A stretch of 64,000 nucleotides of DNA, from positions 69,976,444 through 70,040,443 of the forward strand of contig CM022948.1 in NCBI GenBank assembly GCA_012931725.1, read 5' to 3'. The position numbers and the translations under genes were made by a program. Source of the stretch: Litsea cubeba. Its lineage: Eukaryota; Streptophyta; Magnoliopsida; Laurales; Lauraceae. Each line of letters opens with the position of its first letter. The first letter of the stretch is position 1. Below, piece by piece: positions 1 through 11,390 of the stretch. The notes below the pieces were generated by a model. It was not told the DNA's origin, did no database searches, and worked only from the letters and a program-made list of their open reading frames with translations.

Positions 1-1576
1 ATCTAAATTTGCCTGAGGGTCCAAGTTCAAGGCTATAGATGATGATATACATGATGAGAACAGTAGCCTAGCTTAGTCATTTATTCGGGAGTACACTTCT
101 TCGGGATTACACTTGCAAAGGGCTCTAGAGCCATGAGGCTAAGGTTTTAAATTTCGGTGCCGGTTTTTGTGCCAGTCGGGACTAGTATGAGTCCATGCTA
201 GTCTGTGTCATCCGTGTCAGACCGGTATCAAAATACCGTTCATAAAAGTTGTCAAAGAAATTTCAAAAATTAAAAAAGAGAGGAAAATAATAGAAAACTA
301 GTAAAAATGTGAAAGTCAACCAATTTAAGTAGTATCCTAAATCAAATAATAGTGATGTACTGATGTTTAGTATTGTTGAGCACTGAGTCGCTCACTTGAT
401 GCTTGTGAGTCTGACTTCATGCAACTGGATTTTAATCATTCAAAGAGTACAAAATTATTTGATTTTCATGAAATGACTTACAACCATAACTCTTAGTCAA
501 CTCTTGCATTAATTAAATCCACCTATAATGATAACGATGATAAATCCAATGTTTTCACAAAAATACGCATCCATCCCATCCTTGAATTGACAATGATTCT
601 ACTAGTTTGAACCTATGTTATACGCTACTGACCCTTTGAAATTGATAGCAAGTGTAATTAAATGAAGTGATTGATGACATCAAAGGTATAGGAAATTAAA
701 TAATATAGAAACACTTGCGCGTCTTTTGTGTCAATGAATAATCAAAGATTTTTCTCTGCATTTTCAATTTGTTTAGGGATCTTGAGTTGGGTTAGGTCAA
801 ATAACATGTCCATCCAATTAACTAATATAAAACAGTGAGAGCAACCTTGAATTTTCAAACTGTCTTCCAACAACTTTGTATTTCTCGTCTTCAATCAAGA
901 TCAATGGATATAACAATGACAAGTTCATGGGTCTTTAGCAGCAATGATAATGAAATAAATAAAGGAAAAATAAAATAACTACAATTTGATTTGACAAGTA
1001 CAATGAAAATATAAGAACATAAAACAGTGTATTTGATTTACCATACCGAGAGGCCATGATATATTAGAAGTAAAAGAATATACCTTTAACAGAAATTTTA
1101 AAAAATAACATCAAAACAATGGCCATACATTTTGTGAGAAACTGGAAATATCATTTGATGGCTCATCACTTTGATACAAAGGGGCCCTAAATTCCCTAAA
1201 ATAAGATTTAAAATTTGAAAACATGATTAAGTAATGCAGTTTTGGTTTAAGCCATTATTAAAAAGGCAAAAATTGTAGTACACTGTTGTTTCGCAGGACT
1301 CAAACTCACGCACTATATTGCATGAGCTACAGCCATCCTGACGTGGATTCAACAGAAAATAGAAAACACCACTCTTAACTTCCGGTACCAGGCCATTTCC
1401 TCTGCTGGAACCCGACCCGACTCAGGCCTGGCCAGCACCAAGTCAACTCGAACGAGTTGACCCGGTGCCGATTGGGAATTTAAAACCAGGCACGCCTTTG
1501 AAGTTCGACTACACTGCTAGGCATATATAAGTATCTCAGTGTCATAGGATGGAAGACCGTAGAGAAGCATGCACAC
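1..1576 (-). other. DRP3 intron 9 (partial), no exon seen
   Basis: A+T-rich non-coding DNA after the exon 9 donor. A short stretch near 145-250 carries alternating CCGGT/CCGT words like those of hAT subterminal regions. A SINE-like scrap lies at 1284-1339. No continuation of the DRP3 reading frame was found on the minus strand. Confidence 0.7.
1284..1339 (-). repeat. tRNA-derived SINE-like fragment
   Basis: On the minus strand an A-box-like TGTAGCTCATGC and a B-box-like GAGTTTGAGTCC are spaced as in a Pol III promoter. There is no cloverleaf, so this is probably a SINE head rather than a tRNA gene. Confidence 0.4.
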
Positions 1577-1686
1577 CTCCAAACTCTTCACAAAAATAGA
1601 TTGGAAAATGTAGTGAATTCTTGCACCGCCAGAAAGCTCTGTTGTCGACATCTCTTCATTTTTACCCTCCACCAGTGAAGAAAAGG
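1577..1686 (-). CDS. DRP3: DRP3-like exon 9
   Basis: Completes the split Ala codon and reads FSSLVEGKNEEMS through GGARIHYIFQSIFVKSLE. The donor is GTGTGC. The following exon, expected to begin near EVDPCEDL, was not found in 1-1576, so intron 9 is longer than 1.5 kb. Confidence 0.95.
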
Positions 1687-4530
1687 CTGTCATAAACAAA
1701 CAGTATTGAGTTTCAACAAATGCTTAAGCTACTGAACAAAGATATCATGTAAAATAAAGACAAGATCTAGACTTCTTCATGTGCATGAAAAACTAAAAGA
1801 AACAGCTAAATTTAGCAAATGGATACTCACATGAGACAACCCAGTTCCAATGAACTAAATTGCATGAGTCTAGGTACACGTGTCACAACAGGCACGCAGG
1901 ATGTGTGTCAGGTTTAACAAATCCAAAAGTATAGGGGACTTACAGATTCCAGAGAATAATTAAATTTTAAATTATTTTCTAAAAAAATTGCCCTTTTTAA
2001 CTAAGATAATATGCAAGAATAACAAATGACTAAAAAATAATGAGCAAAATTTACATGAACACTCGATACCCCCATTTAACTTCCAAGGGAAAAATGTACA
2101 CTATTTTGTCACTACAACAAAATGATTAAACTAGTACTAAACGAATTAAGCCATTCTGTGAAGAATCAAACACATGGTAAGTTGCTAATTTTAAAAATAC
2201 CTTGAAGTAATTAGAGAAAATAACCCTGCTGTCATTTATCAGGTTACATCTGGTTTACATCCTATGTAGATGGGACCCAGTGCTGTGTCATTATTGTTTT
2301 TGTGCCATGAACCCTCCTATCATCCCAAATGTCTCTATTTAGTCTATGTTCAATGTCACTCCACAATCTAACATGACGCCCTGTGGCCCGCCAGGCCCGC
2401 CAGGATCGGCCCGCCAGGCCCGCCTGGCACGGCCCGCTAGGCACGGCCCGCCTGGCCCGCCAAAAAAAATTATTTTTTTATATATTTTTTTAAATTTATA
2501 AAAATCTAATTCCCATCCAACTAACAACCCTAGGCATTTTCTAATAAAAAAAACACTTACATAACTTGGTAAGATAGGACTTTAGTGTAAATTAGTCACA
2601 CTAATAAAGAGGGGCAATGTGTTTTTGGGGAGAAGTAATAAGGGGAATGTTTTGGTGTGACACACTTACCTTTACTAAATTTGCCCCGGCCCCTTGCCTT
2701 CAATAATTTTATTTTCTTCAGAGATATTTGAGAATCTCAAATGAAATTCCCTACCTGCATTCATCTATATTCAAGAACCCCTGAGCATTTGAGAAGTTGA
2801 GATTCTTTATAGGTTGGAAAGCTCAGGATTAAACACAAGAATATGTTCATAATTCAGTCATTTATGTTCAATATAATCTCGTCACATGTACCTATAACTC
2901 CACTCTCGATCACATCACATGAAGCCATATATTTACATTGATATGAACACTAGGAAAAAGAAGTAAAAAATATGTAATCATGATAAAGATAATGAGAATT
3001 ATTGACTAAGACTAAAAACCCATAACTAAAAAATAAAGAAATTGATGCAAATCTAAATAAAATGAAGTCCAAGGTTGTGGTTTCATGGTGGGTCATTTGG
3101 AAGACTTGAGATGATTATTGATAAAAGTAGAAATATTTAACCGCGCTAAGTTCTTGTTTAAAGTATGATAATTCAGTCAAAAAATAGAAATTGAGTTTGC
3201 CATCTCAATTGAAATATCCTTAACCATGGCATTTCAATTTGGCTGAAAAATGAGTAGAAAAAAGGACATGATATGTTTTTTTTTATATTTTAGGTTGTTT
3301 GAATGAAAGAGTAAAAAGTTGGATAAAAAAGGTGTTAGCTTCTCATCATCATCTAAAGTGGTTAAGTTCTCATCCTAATGTAACTAATAGTTTAATATTC
3401 ATGGTTAGGTTCACATCCTCATCTAACTAGTTTTTAATTGTTTGAATACATATTAGTATACAAAAGTTAGGTAGTCTAGTGGTTGTGTTTATCTTTCACA
3501 ACCATTAGGTTGTGAGATCGAGTTCACCCAAACACATTTATTTTTAAAAATCTATACAAATTACGCAGGTCGGGCCAACCCAACCCGCCTCTCTATTAGA
3601 AAAAAAAAAAAAAAAAAAAAGGCACGCCTGGCCCGCGGGCCGGCCCGGCACGGCCCGCTCCAGCCCGCCCCACTGTGGGCCATGCCGTGCCAGGGGTTTT
3701 CCCCTGGCGGGCCGTGCCGTGCCGGCCCGTTAGCTGGGGCGGGCCGTGCCGGCCCGGCCCACGGCACGGGTGGGCCAAGATTTTAGGTGGCATGCCTAGA
3801 CAGAGGGGTGTTCACGGGTCGAAACCCGCGGGTTTCGGGTCAAACCCGACCCGACCCGACCCGTCTAAAATTTTGTGGGTGAAAACCACCCGAACCCGAC
3901 CCGTTTGTGTCACGGGTCAACGGTCACGGGTCAAACGGGTCCGGTCACGGTCGGGTCGGGTTCGGGTCTCTTTTTTTTTTTTTCATGTAGAAGACCAAAT
4001 TGTTTATGCAAACAACTTTCAGATAATTGTTAGAGAACTAAAAGTGATTAGATGTAATTATGTAAAATAAAAAGTGGTTGCGGTTGTTTGCTGGCCTTCT
4101 TTTGTACCATGGGTAGGGGTATACAAAAAAAATAGTTGCGGTTTGACTCGAAAATCACGTCCAATTTCAACTACGTAATCACTCTCATCTTGACCATTAA
4201 TTCAATGGTCACCAATTAAATGATTAAATACAATCAACAAGATATTCAAGATTAACAAATCTAAACAAACTGATGTCAAATAGATGTAATAACTAATAAG
4301 GCTTCAAAACGTACCGTGTTTTTCATGTGAGATCACCTTAATCTGTTGATCGGAATAAAATAAATATTCCTCGCACTAAATATATTATAGTATACATGGG
4401 CCTTGAGTTCATAGACATGAGACCAATATAATAACTCAAATATTTAGAAATTGGTCGGTGAACTACATCTAAGAGAAATTAAAACCACATCTTGACAAAT
4501 ATCTCTTGGATTTTTATCCTTGGTCTTCTA

Positions 4531-4594
<64 letters not shown>

Positions 4595-7500
4595 CGGGTT
4601 CACGGGTCACCCGCCAACCCGACCCGTGAGACCCGTTACCCGTACCAATGGTCACGGGTCGGGTCGGGTTGAGCACAAAAAATGTGTGTGGAGTGACCCA
4701 CCCATTGACCCACGGGTCGGGTCGGGTTGACGGGTCGGGTCGGGTTACGGGTCATTTTGTACACCTCTCTAAACATGTTACTTCATTCCAGAGACAACAA
4801 TAAGCGATGTTTGACTTTTGAGAACATTATGAATGCATGCCACAACCATGTGAAGCAGTTTTAAAATTTTGAACTTTGAAGTTCTAACTATCTATAAAAA
4901 ATTGTGCTTCAAACTTTAGCTGTTGATGTCTTTATGAGATTAGAGCATGCATGCAGTTTGTAATATGTCATAAATTAGATAAATCAATGACTTGGTGTAG
5001 AATTAACTTATTGCATTCTATATATTCAATTTTTTTGACAAGATAAAATGAATTTTGCCTTTATTTTTTCTGTTTTTCTTTTAATTTTTCTGAAACTGAG
5101 GACTGAAATGGCAGAAGTGGCCAAAATGTTTCACTGCATAAGCTAACCAAAAAAGGACTCAAAATGAAATTGATAACTATTATTGCAACTCGCGTCTTCA
5201 AACTGATGGAATCTGCATCCAACTACATTTTAAGATACAAATTTTAGTTCTAAATCCAATCCCATGATCAAACAACTATGATTCATTACAATCTCTTGCC
5301 TTCTATGATGCACGGATACTTCAAAATGGGCAATGTATCGTGTCGTATCGTATCCGATACTTCACGTTTTGTGTAAAATCCATGTCTCTGCCATGTCTAT
5401 GGCGTGTCCTCGCCGTATCCATGACGTATCTGTGCATCATAGCTCGCCTTAGCTCCATTCCATTGTCTTGACATTGAATAACTTCAAAACTCAAACCCTC
5501 AACCCAAATAATACATAACTGTTTGCAAGCACACCTTTTGGATCAGATTTGAATCACTATCGTCCACGTCTTTGCAACAAAGGTACAAAACTGAATATCA
5601 GCTTATCAAAGCTGAAAATCCCAAACAACGATATTATCTGAAGCTCCTAAGTCCTAACCCACCTTTACCTATAATAAATCCAATAAGTGTTATCCCTGCA
5701 AATATTAACTCAAATTCATTTCAAAGAAAAAAAAAACCCAGCACCCATTTCACTTTCAAAAAATGGAACTTCCTTGGGCTTTCATTGGCTTCCATGAGAC
5801 ATTTCGTGAAAGCAGGTTGTGCAAGTTTTATGCCAGGGTTTTGCTAACTACCTTCCAGGTCTTGCAAGGCTGCCGCATAAGAGAGGAGTTTCACAAGACT
5901 TCCACAAATGCTCACTCAGACAACTGTCCCTCTACATGAAGGCCCTCTCAACTCTCAAGGATATCCTGACAGATCCTTAATGTGAGATCTTATACTTTCT
6001 ACATGGACGTAACTATGCTTTGATTACAGCTCGAGATTGGGGGTCATTGCAGTCACTAATGATATGATACAATCTTCTAAGATAATCCTCTTCATAAGGT
6101 ATTCTATAGATATAAAATAATGGTGCCGTCCTCTCCTCACTATGATTGTTCGCATGACTATCTTTCTAGTGTTCTACGACTCAATGAGCCTCTATTTCCC
6201 CTCACCATTAGAAACTCACCAACATTCCCTGAGGAAGTGATATCTCTAATTGCATTTAGAATAAAGGAACTCAAAGACCTTTTGGATTGTTGGCAGACCA
6301 AACTACACCATTCTTCAAGTCACTTGACCGCGAGCTGGCCAGACCACCTAGTTTTAAAAGTTTTGGGCCTCTTTAATCAACATAACTTCTGCCTTGTTAG
6401 TTCCCACATGTACCAAGAAGGGGGATAAAAAAGAAGAAGGATCACCTCGCCCCTATCATGTATAATATGCCCAAATTCCTAATGAACTTCTGTCTTTACT
6501 TCCAACGAACAACAAGAAATGTCAAACCACATTAAGATGTGAGCAAATAAGCATCAGCAAGAAAGCCAAAAATAAGTATCATGTTAAGCTTTTGAGCAGG
6601 CTATAAACAATATATTTCTTCAAGTTAGGTAAGTGTACGGGTCTTCGCCAAGGTTCATAATAAGAGGCAAAAGTTAAAGGAGGCAGAAGCAATTGAAATT
6701 AAAGAGGTGAAAGGGAATTAGAGGCAACTTGTACCTTCTGAATATTTTGAAAGAATGTTCAACAGAAGAGCTCCTTGACCAGCCTGTGCTTTACAAGACA
6801 GAAAAGGAACATCTAATAAAATAATGGATCACCACTATTCTCTTAATTCAGAAAGTAAAGGATTATTAAGAAAAACAGAATGCCAACAAAATACAATGAA
6901 TGCAACACTCGTGCTTGCAATAGGAGACTCAACTTTCTGGAAGCAGAAGATGCAAAATAGATGCAAAAAATAAAATAAATAAGGTAAATTAACTTTGCAT
7001 AAACTAGAACTGTACAGTATATTATTTAAAACTAATCGAAGTGGCACAAAACTGCAATACAGCAGATCTATGTTTCTAGTCAGAATCATTTTCTATAAGC
7101 CATTTTAAAGGATAACTTACCTTTGACTCAGTGATGTCACCATAAGTAGCATGTTCCTTGGCAACAGCAACCAATTGAGCATTTATGCGGGCTTTCAATC
7201 CTGGAAGAACTGTCCTGATATGCTGCACTAGAATCTGCAAACAGAACGTGAACAAGAGACTCATGTTGTTAAATGTTAACAGCAGACTCTCAAGGGCCCA
7301 TCACCGTGACAGCATCATTCATCAGTCATTTAAAACAGAACAAGGAAAACCAAGAAACGAGCTTCCTGAACACATATGGGGTCATCCAAACATCAAAAGA
7401 AGACATTGTATAACAAATAAATAAAAACTTAGTAACAGATGAGAAAATGGAGATCAGTAACACATATACAAGGTAGATTTAAAATTAAGGTCCACAAAGC

Positions 7501-10500
7501 ATCATGAAATAGCATAACAATGCTCCTACCTGGTTCAACTTCTTGGCCAGTTGAGGAAGTCCACAACGATCTGAGAGACCATGGTATACCTGTAGTCAAT
7601 GTCAAACTAAATAAAAAGTTGCAAACTAGGGTGCCCACCAGGGTCTTGAGTAATCAATTAAAAATTACAGAGTTATACAGCATTTTTGCGAAAGAAGTCC
7701 TCTTCATAGGCAAGTGCTTCCTTGATGCTGTGTTTCTGCATGATAGCCTGTTTTAAAATAACATAAATAAAAAGCCAATTAGAAGACTCTACCATGAAAG
7801 ATATGTGCATCTACAGATGAATATGAATATTTCAATTGAGAAAGAACATTCAACATTTGGATATTTGCATCCCTTCCAATACATGGATCATCATCATCAT
7901 CAAGGCCTTGTCCCAACTATGTTGGGGGCAGCTACTAGAATTTTGTTTCTTCATTCCGATCTATCCTGAGCCAATCCTTGGATAGTTTCCACTTCTTCAT
8001 ATCTATCCTTACTACTTCCATCCATGTCCTCTTTAGCAAACCGTTTTTCCTAGGTGGGCCATGCATAGAAAAACTTTTTTCTCAATGGTGCCATTGCTTT
8101 AGACATGCATATTAAGTTTGCATGCATATAGCTATAGGTACCAATATTACCAAAATAAAAAATGTGTCACCTTTAGTACTAATTCCATGAAATGCAGTTC
8201 CAGGTTCCAAGCAACATATATCACCGTCAATATACTTGATTAATTAAAAAAGAAAGAGTGCATTCAAGCAATGGAAAGATAAAGCTTAAAAGTAGTGCTG
8301 GTAAATGAAAAGCCAACAGCATCTTCTGATATGTGGAGATTAAGAATATATCAATAGTTTATGATATTTTACGACAAGGCCTAAACAAGAAAAGGTCATA
8401 AAAACTCTAAAAAGAAGAGAAAAGAAGTCACCTCCTGACTACGATTCACAACTCCCACATAACCAAGGCGAAGAGGGATCACATTTCCAAGCAAAAAATT
8501 GCGGGCATCAGTACCTCTGTCCATGATATCTAGCTGAAACCATATAACAGAATCACATTGAAGAAATATAACTGCAGCATACAAATACAGACAAAATATT
8601 AATATTAATAATTATTATAAACTACAATGAATGTGTGTTACACCTTTGTGATGACACCAATTGTCCGAGAACCTGTCAATAAATAATAGCATAGTCAAGG
8701 ATTGGCACAACAGCATAAAAAACTATAATAAATCTGTCATGGCCTTTTTATCCTTCTTTATTCTCCTATAAATAACCAACTCATAAAATAACAATTACAA
8801 TAGTGCATTTTGCAGATTTTACCATCAGGGTCAGCAATTCTTGCCATCTGAAGTGCATCTGAATTGGCCAGGTCTGAATTTGCTGGTGTAACAGCTAATA
8901 TTATACAAGTATCATGTTTGATATATGACAAAATCATCGTTCTGATTCGGGCCTCAATATCACTTGGCTGGTCCCCAACTGGAACCTTTGTTATTCCTGG
9001 CAAATCCACCAAAGTGATATTAAGAACATTTGGAGAGAACACCTTTAATCGTATCTGTTTGTCAGAAACTCCCTTGTTTACCCCAGCTTCTCTCTCTGTT
9101 TCAGCCTACAGTTTCAAAGCAATAAGTTAATGGTAGAAATCTAAAGGCCACGAGAACAGTTTAAACAAATGTTCTACAATGAAAAAAAATGGTACACCAC
9201 ACACAAATACAAGTATATAACCAACCACGTATGTTCTGTGTGTGTATAATGTAATATGTACTGATGGGAAAAGTGGAAAAAGGGAAGAAGAAGAAGATAG
9301 CAAAATGATGTTATATGAATTCATAGACCCCTGATGGGCAGAGATAAATGGAGTTCACCAGATGTTACCAGGGGAGCCCCTTTTTCCCAAGGATTTAAGT
9401 ATGGTAACGTTAAAATGATGATACATGTCCAAGGCTGACCAGCAATCAATAACATACCCATTGCAGTAAAAATGCTTAACAGGGCTGGCAAGATTTCCAT
9501 AGACGACCAGCAATCAATAACATACCCATTGCAGTAAAAATGTGTAACAGTGCTGGCAAGATTTCTCTTCTTTGTTCTCTAACAGATTGCACAGGATGGG
9601 TTCGGGAAATGAACTTTAGTTTGTAAAGAGTTGAATTGATAAACTAGTGGATCAGAAAGTTTTGAAAACTGAAGTAAAAGAACTGTGTATTATAAAAAGA
9701 ATAACTTTAAAAAAGTCTCCATAATAAAGGATTACTGCATCTATAACCAATGAGGTTTCCTTTGGCTTCAAGTTGTCAAAAGATGTTTCGTAATTAAAGA
9801 TGGTTTTTTTATAGGTAAACATGACTTGAACCCACAACCTTGGGGTAGGAAGGATGAGCACCTACCAACAATATGAAAACAACCAAGCAAGAGAACAAAA
9901 ACAGACACCAAGAGGGGAAAAGCACTATAAAAGTCTTAAAAGAAAAATTATATTAAGAAATTATCGGAAGAAAAAGAAATCACCACAAACGATGCAAATA
10001 CAAGCTATCTCTATCAACTTGTTTGGATGAAAATCCTCCACTTCATTAGTCAAAGAAGTGAGCACTGAATCTATGTTTATCATCCAGTTCTTGGCACATC
10101 CACATTCTATAGAATTAGACTATATCCATATTTCATCCACTGATCTTAGTGCTATTGGTGATTTCCATTTTCCACATGGTCATTAGCCATCTCAAAATAT
10201 GAAAATAATGCAATTCGCATGCACTAATAGATTCCATTACATGTAACCTTAACTATAAAAATTCTTTAATTTAAAAAAGCAATTCAAAAGCATGTTTCAT
10301 GACCCAAGCAGTCATTTAGCAATTTTCAAAGAATGCCGTGTAAATTATGAATATAAGTTATTAAAATTTAACAGTGATTAAAATCAATACATTAAAGCAT
10401 CATTCTATTTTCATGAGTTTCACTATTAACTGAGCTTCATGTTCAAGAATTTGACCAGTAACCATGCATTTTGCTTTCATTCCATAAGGGAGGACCCACA

Positions 10501-11199
10501 AATCCATAGCATTGCCAAAATGAATTAGACAATCTTCTGTCTTTCCATGGAAGCTTGTGCACACCCATTAAAAAAAAAAAAAAACATAAGGAATTGGATC
10601 AAACCCAATGGTTGGATGTGTATATCAAACCAGTAACAACAAACTACTTCTAATTTTGTAGCTCCACACATGGTTACAAACATCATTCGTCTATAATCAT
10701 CACAGCATCAGAAGTCAGAGCCAACCAACTAAATCACCAACAACAAAAGAAAGGAAAAAAAAATACTTAGCAATGCAGAATTATAAAGTCCATTCAATTC
10801 CAATAAACCCAAAAAACCCACATGAATTTCTCTCCGAATCTCAGCGAAATCGAAGAACCGCTTCCCGGGCAAGTGCAGGAACTCGCCCCACTCGGGCTCA
10901 TCTTCCCCACCGCCATCGCCGCCTCTCCGGGTCGAGTGCACGAGCTGCAAAACCAACGGGCGGCGCGTGCAGATGTCGGAGCCCCTCGGAAGGAAATCTC
11001 GGCCGACGAGGGCCTCCAGGACGCTGGATTTTCCGCTGCTCTGGCTCCCGACGACGGCGACCTGAGGCAGGTCGATGGTCGACAAGCTTCCGAGCTGAGC
11101 GAAGATGTCTTGGAGCTTGTTGACCATCGGAATCACGGCGTGGCCGAGTGGGTTCCCGGGAGTGGAAGAGGAGGCGCGAGGTGTCGGGTCGTCCTCCAT
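1577..11199 (-). CDS. DRP3: Dynamin-related protein 3-like GTPase, 5' half of gene (exons 1-9)
   Basis: DRP3 proteins are large GTPases that form collars on mitochondria and peroxisomes and drive their division. Nine exons join in frame: 11199-10822, 9105-8823, 8672-8644, 8533-8432, 7747-7679, 7589-7530, 7234-7121, 6783-6735 and 1686-1577, giving about 398 residues. All visible junctions are GT-AG. The GTPase motifs are present in order: P-loop GSQSSGKSS, DICTRRP, DLPGITKVPVGDQP, TKLD split across exons 3/4, and VVNRSQE. The start of the middle/stalk region follows, including SGGARIHYIFQSIF. The N-terminus (NKLQDIFAQLG) and the short Ser/Pro/Thr-rich leader match DRP3 better than DRP1 or DRP2, since no PH domain is expected here. 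The family is about 800 residues, so the second half lies left of the window. No frameshift or stop was found in these exons. Expression is inferred, not shown. Assignment to DRP3A or DRP3B is not attempted. Confidence 0.95.
2378..3790. mobile_element. Possible non-autonomous DNA transposon with G+C-rich ends
   Basis: Two blocks (2378-2462 and 3620-3775) are built from repeats of GGCCCGCC and GGCACGGCCCG. Each ends in an A-run on its inner side (2462 and 3600). The 1.1 kb between them is A+T-rich. Subterminal G+C-rich words on both sides of an A+T-rich core suggest a hAT-type element, but I could not define terminal inverted repeats or a target duplication. Confidence 0.35.
3467..3540 (+). 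repeat. SINE-like Pol III head
   Basis: An A-box-like AGTCTAGTGGTTGTG is followed by a B-box-like GAGATCGAGTTC at normal spacing. No full element can be outlined. Confidence 0.35.
3803..4767. mobile_element. Non-autonomous hAT-like element with GGGTCGGGT subterminal repeats
   Basis: The ends are GAGGGGTGTTCACGGGT and, in reverse complement, GAGGTGTACAAAATGACC. They are flanked by 8-bp near-duplicates CCTAGACA (3795-3802) and TCTAAACA (4768-4775). Inside each end are many (GGGTCGGGT)n words, followed by a T-run plus GTAGAAGACCAA on the left and its inverse on the right, so the inverted repeat extends inward. It contains a pure A-run of about 62 bases at 4531-4592. No transposase is present. 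Confidence 0.65.
5303..5442. mobile_element. Short hAT MITE in DRP3 intron 8
   Basis: Terminal inverted repeats CTATGATGCACGGATAC and (reverse complement of the right end) CTATGATGCACAGATAC bound 140 bp. The 8-bp flanks are CTTGCCTT (5295-5302) and CTCGCCTT (5443-5450), matching at 7 of 8 positions as expected for a hAT target duplication. The core has repeated CGTATC/GATACG words. Confidence 0.8.
6735..6783 (-). CDS. DRP3: DRP3-like exon 8
   Basis: Reads AGQGALLLNILSKYSE plus one base, and is too short for an ORF scan. It joins exon 9 across a 5-kb intron to restore SEAFSSLVEGK. Confidence 0.93.
7121..7234 (-). CDS. DRP3: DRP3-like exon 7
   Basis: Thirty-eight codons from ILVQHIRTVLPGLKARINA to YGDITESK, the first stalk helices. 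Acceptor GCAG, donor GTAAGT. Confidence 0.95.
7530..7589 (-). CDS. DRP3: DRP3-like exon 6
   Basis: Twenty codons, VYHGLSDRCGLPQLAKKLNQ, the strongly conserved start of the region after the GTPase domain. Acceptor ACAG, donor GTAGG. Confidence 0.95.
7679..7747 (-). CDS. DRP3: DRP3-like exon 5
   Basis: Twenty-three codons from AIMQKHSIKEAL to DFFRKNA, matching the end of the dynamin GTPase domain. Donor GTATAA, phase 0. Confidence 0.92.
7884..8062 (-). mobile_element. RTE-type LINE (or LINE-tailed SINE) 3' end
   Basis: This fragment lies in DRP3 intron 4. On the minus strand a conserved tail containing GTTGGGACAAGGCCTT ends in a short TGATGA-type microsatellite, as in plant RTE LINEs and the Au SINE that shares their tail. 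The 5' side is truncated. Confidence 0.5.
8432..8533 (-). CDS. DRP3: DRP3-like exon 4 (G4/G5 motifs)
   Basis: Thirty-four codons read LDIMDRGTDARNFLLGNV and on to GYVGVVNRSQE. The LD completes TKLD, and VNRSQE is the G5 region. Phase 0 at both ends. Confidence 0.95.
8644..8672 (-). CDS. DRP3: DRP3-like exon 3 (29-bp micro-exon)
   Basis: This 29-base exon is too short for an ORF scan. Joined to exon 2 it reads GSRTIGVITK and supplies the first half of the TKLD (G4) motif. It has an AG acceptor and a GTG donor, and ends in phase 0. Confidence 0.93.
8823..9105 (-). CDS. DRP3: DRP3-like exon 2 (switch II, DLPG)
   Basis: The exon begins at AETERE after a TAG acceptor and carries SPNVLNITLVDLPGITK, the GTP-binding G3 motif, and ILAVTPANSDLANSDAL. 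It ends at DPD plus one base before a GTAAAA donor. Confidence 0.95.
9437..9572. repeat. 68-bp direct tandem duplication
   Basis: Two adjacent copies share GACCAGCAATCAATAACATA, the CCCATTGCAG stretch and the GCTGGCAAGATTTC end, with a few substitutions. Confidence 0.85.
9800..9875 (-). repeat. SINE-like fragment
   Basis: On the minus strand TTGGTAGGTGCTCATCC (A-box region) precedes GTGGGTTCAAGTC (B-box). Embedded in DRP3 intron 1. Confidence 0.45.
10822..11199 (-). CDS. DRP3: DRP3-like exon 1 (start codon, P-loop)
   Basis: This exon has 126 codons and starts at ATG 11199-11197. It holds the leader, NKLQDIFAQLG, the G1 motif GSQSSGKSS and the switch I region ICTRRP. It ends in EIRREIH before a GTGGGT donor, in phase 0. 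A Gly/Glu-rich insert (GGDGGGEDEPEWGEF) follows VLQLV. The exon is much richer in G+C than the introns. Confidence 0.95.
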
Positions 11200-11390
11200 G
11201 GATTGGGGTTTTGGAGATTGGTTTTAGGGTTTAAGAGAGATGTCTAAGGGGTTTTTGTTAAAACCTTGGGAGGGAGAATTTCGTATGGTTTCTTTTGTTG
11301 GTGTTCTTATTCTTCTTCAGCGTGTTCTGGTATGATGCTTCAGAGAGAAGAAACGAGTACATGGAATAGTATCACTATCATCACGTTCAA
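11200..11390 (-). promoter_or_regulatory. DRP3 5' UTR / proximal promoter with telo-box
   Basis: The pyrimidine- and adenine-rich sequence upstream of the DRP3 ATG contains the telo-box AAACCCTAA on the minus strand at 11224-11232, a motif known from 5' ends of plant housekeeping genes. No TATA box is obvious. The region is duplicated at 17290-17460. Confidence 0.6.

Larger units (their letters stand above)
1687..6734 (-). other. DRP3 intron 8, about 5 kb, transposon-rich
   Basis: The intron is bounded by a GTACAA donor (minus strand, 6734) and a GACAG acceptor before 1686. It contains paired G+C-rich blocks (2378-3790), a hAT-like element (3803-4767), a SINE-like head (3467-3540) and a short hAT MITE (5303-5442). 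Open frames at 5572-5847 and 6120-6428 match nothing I recognise and lack supporting structure. Confidence 0.85.
9106..10821 (-). other. DRP3 intron 1
   Basis: A 1.7-kb A+T-rich intron between exon 1 and exon 2. It contains a 68-bp tandem duplication (9437-9572) and a SINE-like scrap (9800-9875). The segment 10541-10566 recurs at 17274, next to a copy of the DRP3 5' UTR. Confidence 0.85.

Noticed and set aside
1284..1339. Intact tRNA gene on the minus strand
   Set aside because: A- and B-box-like words are present but no acceptor stem or cloverleaf can be drawn. Better read as a SINE head.
3561..3793. Gly/Pro/Arg-rich open frames on both strands
   Set aside because: They are produced by GGCCCG/GGCACGG repeats next to an A-run. 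No protein-like composition beyond the repeat.
5572..6428. Two open frames in DRP3 intron 8 (91 and 102 codons)
   Set aside because: No family resemblance, no splice or repeat support, opposite strand to DRP3, and length compatible with chance.
10773..11247. Long plus-strand frames (116 and 141 codons) over DRP3 exon 1
   Set aside because: They are antisense shadows of the G+C-rich first exon.
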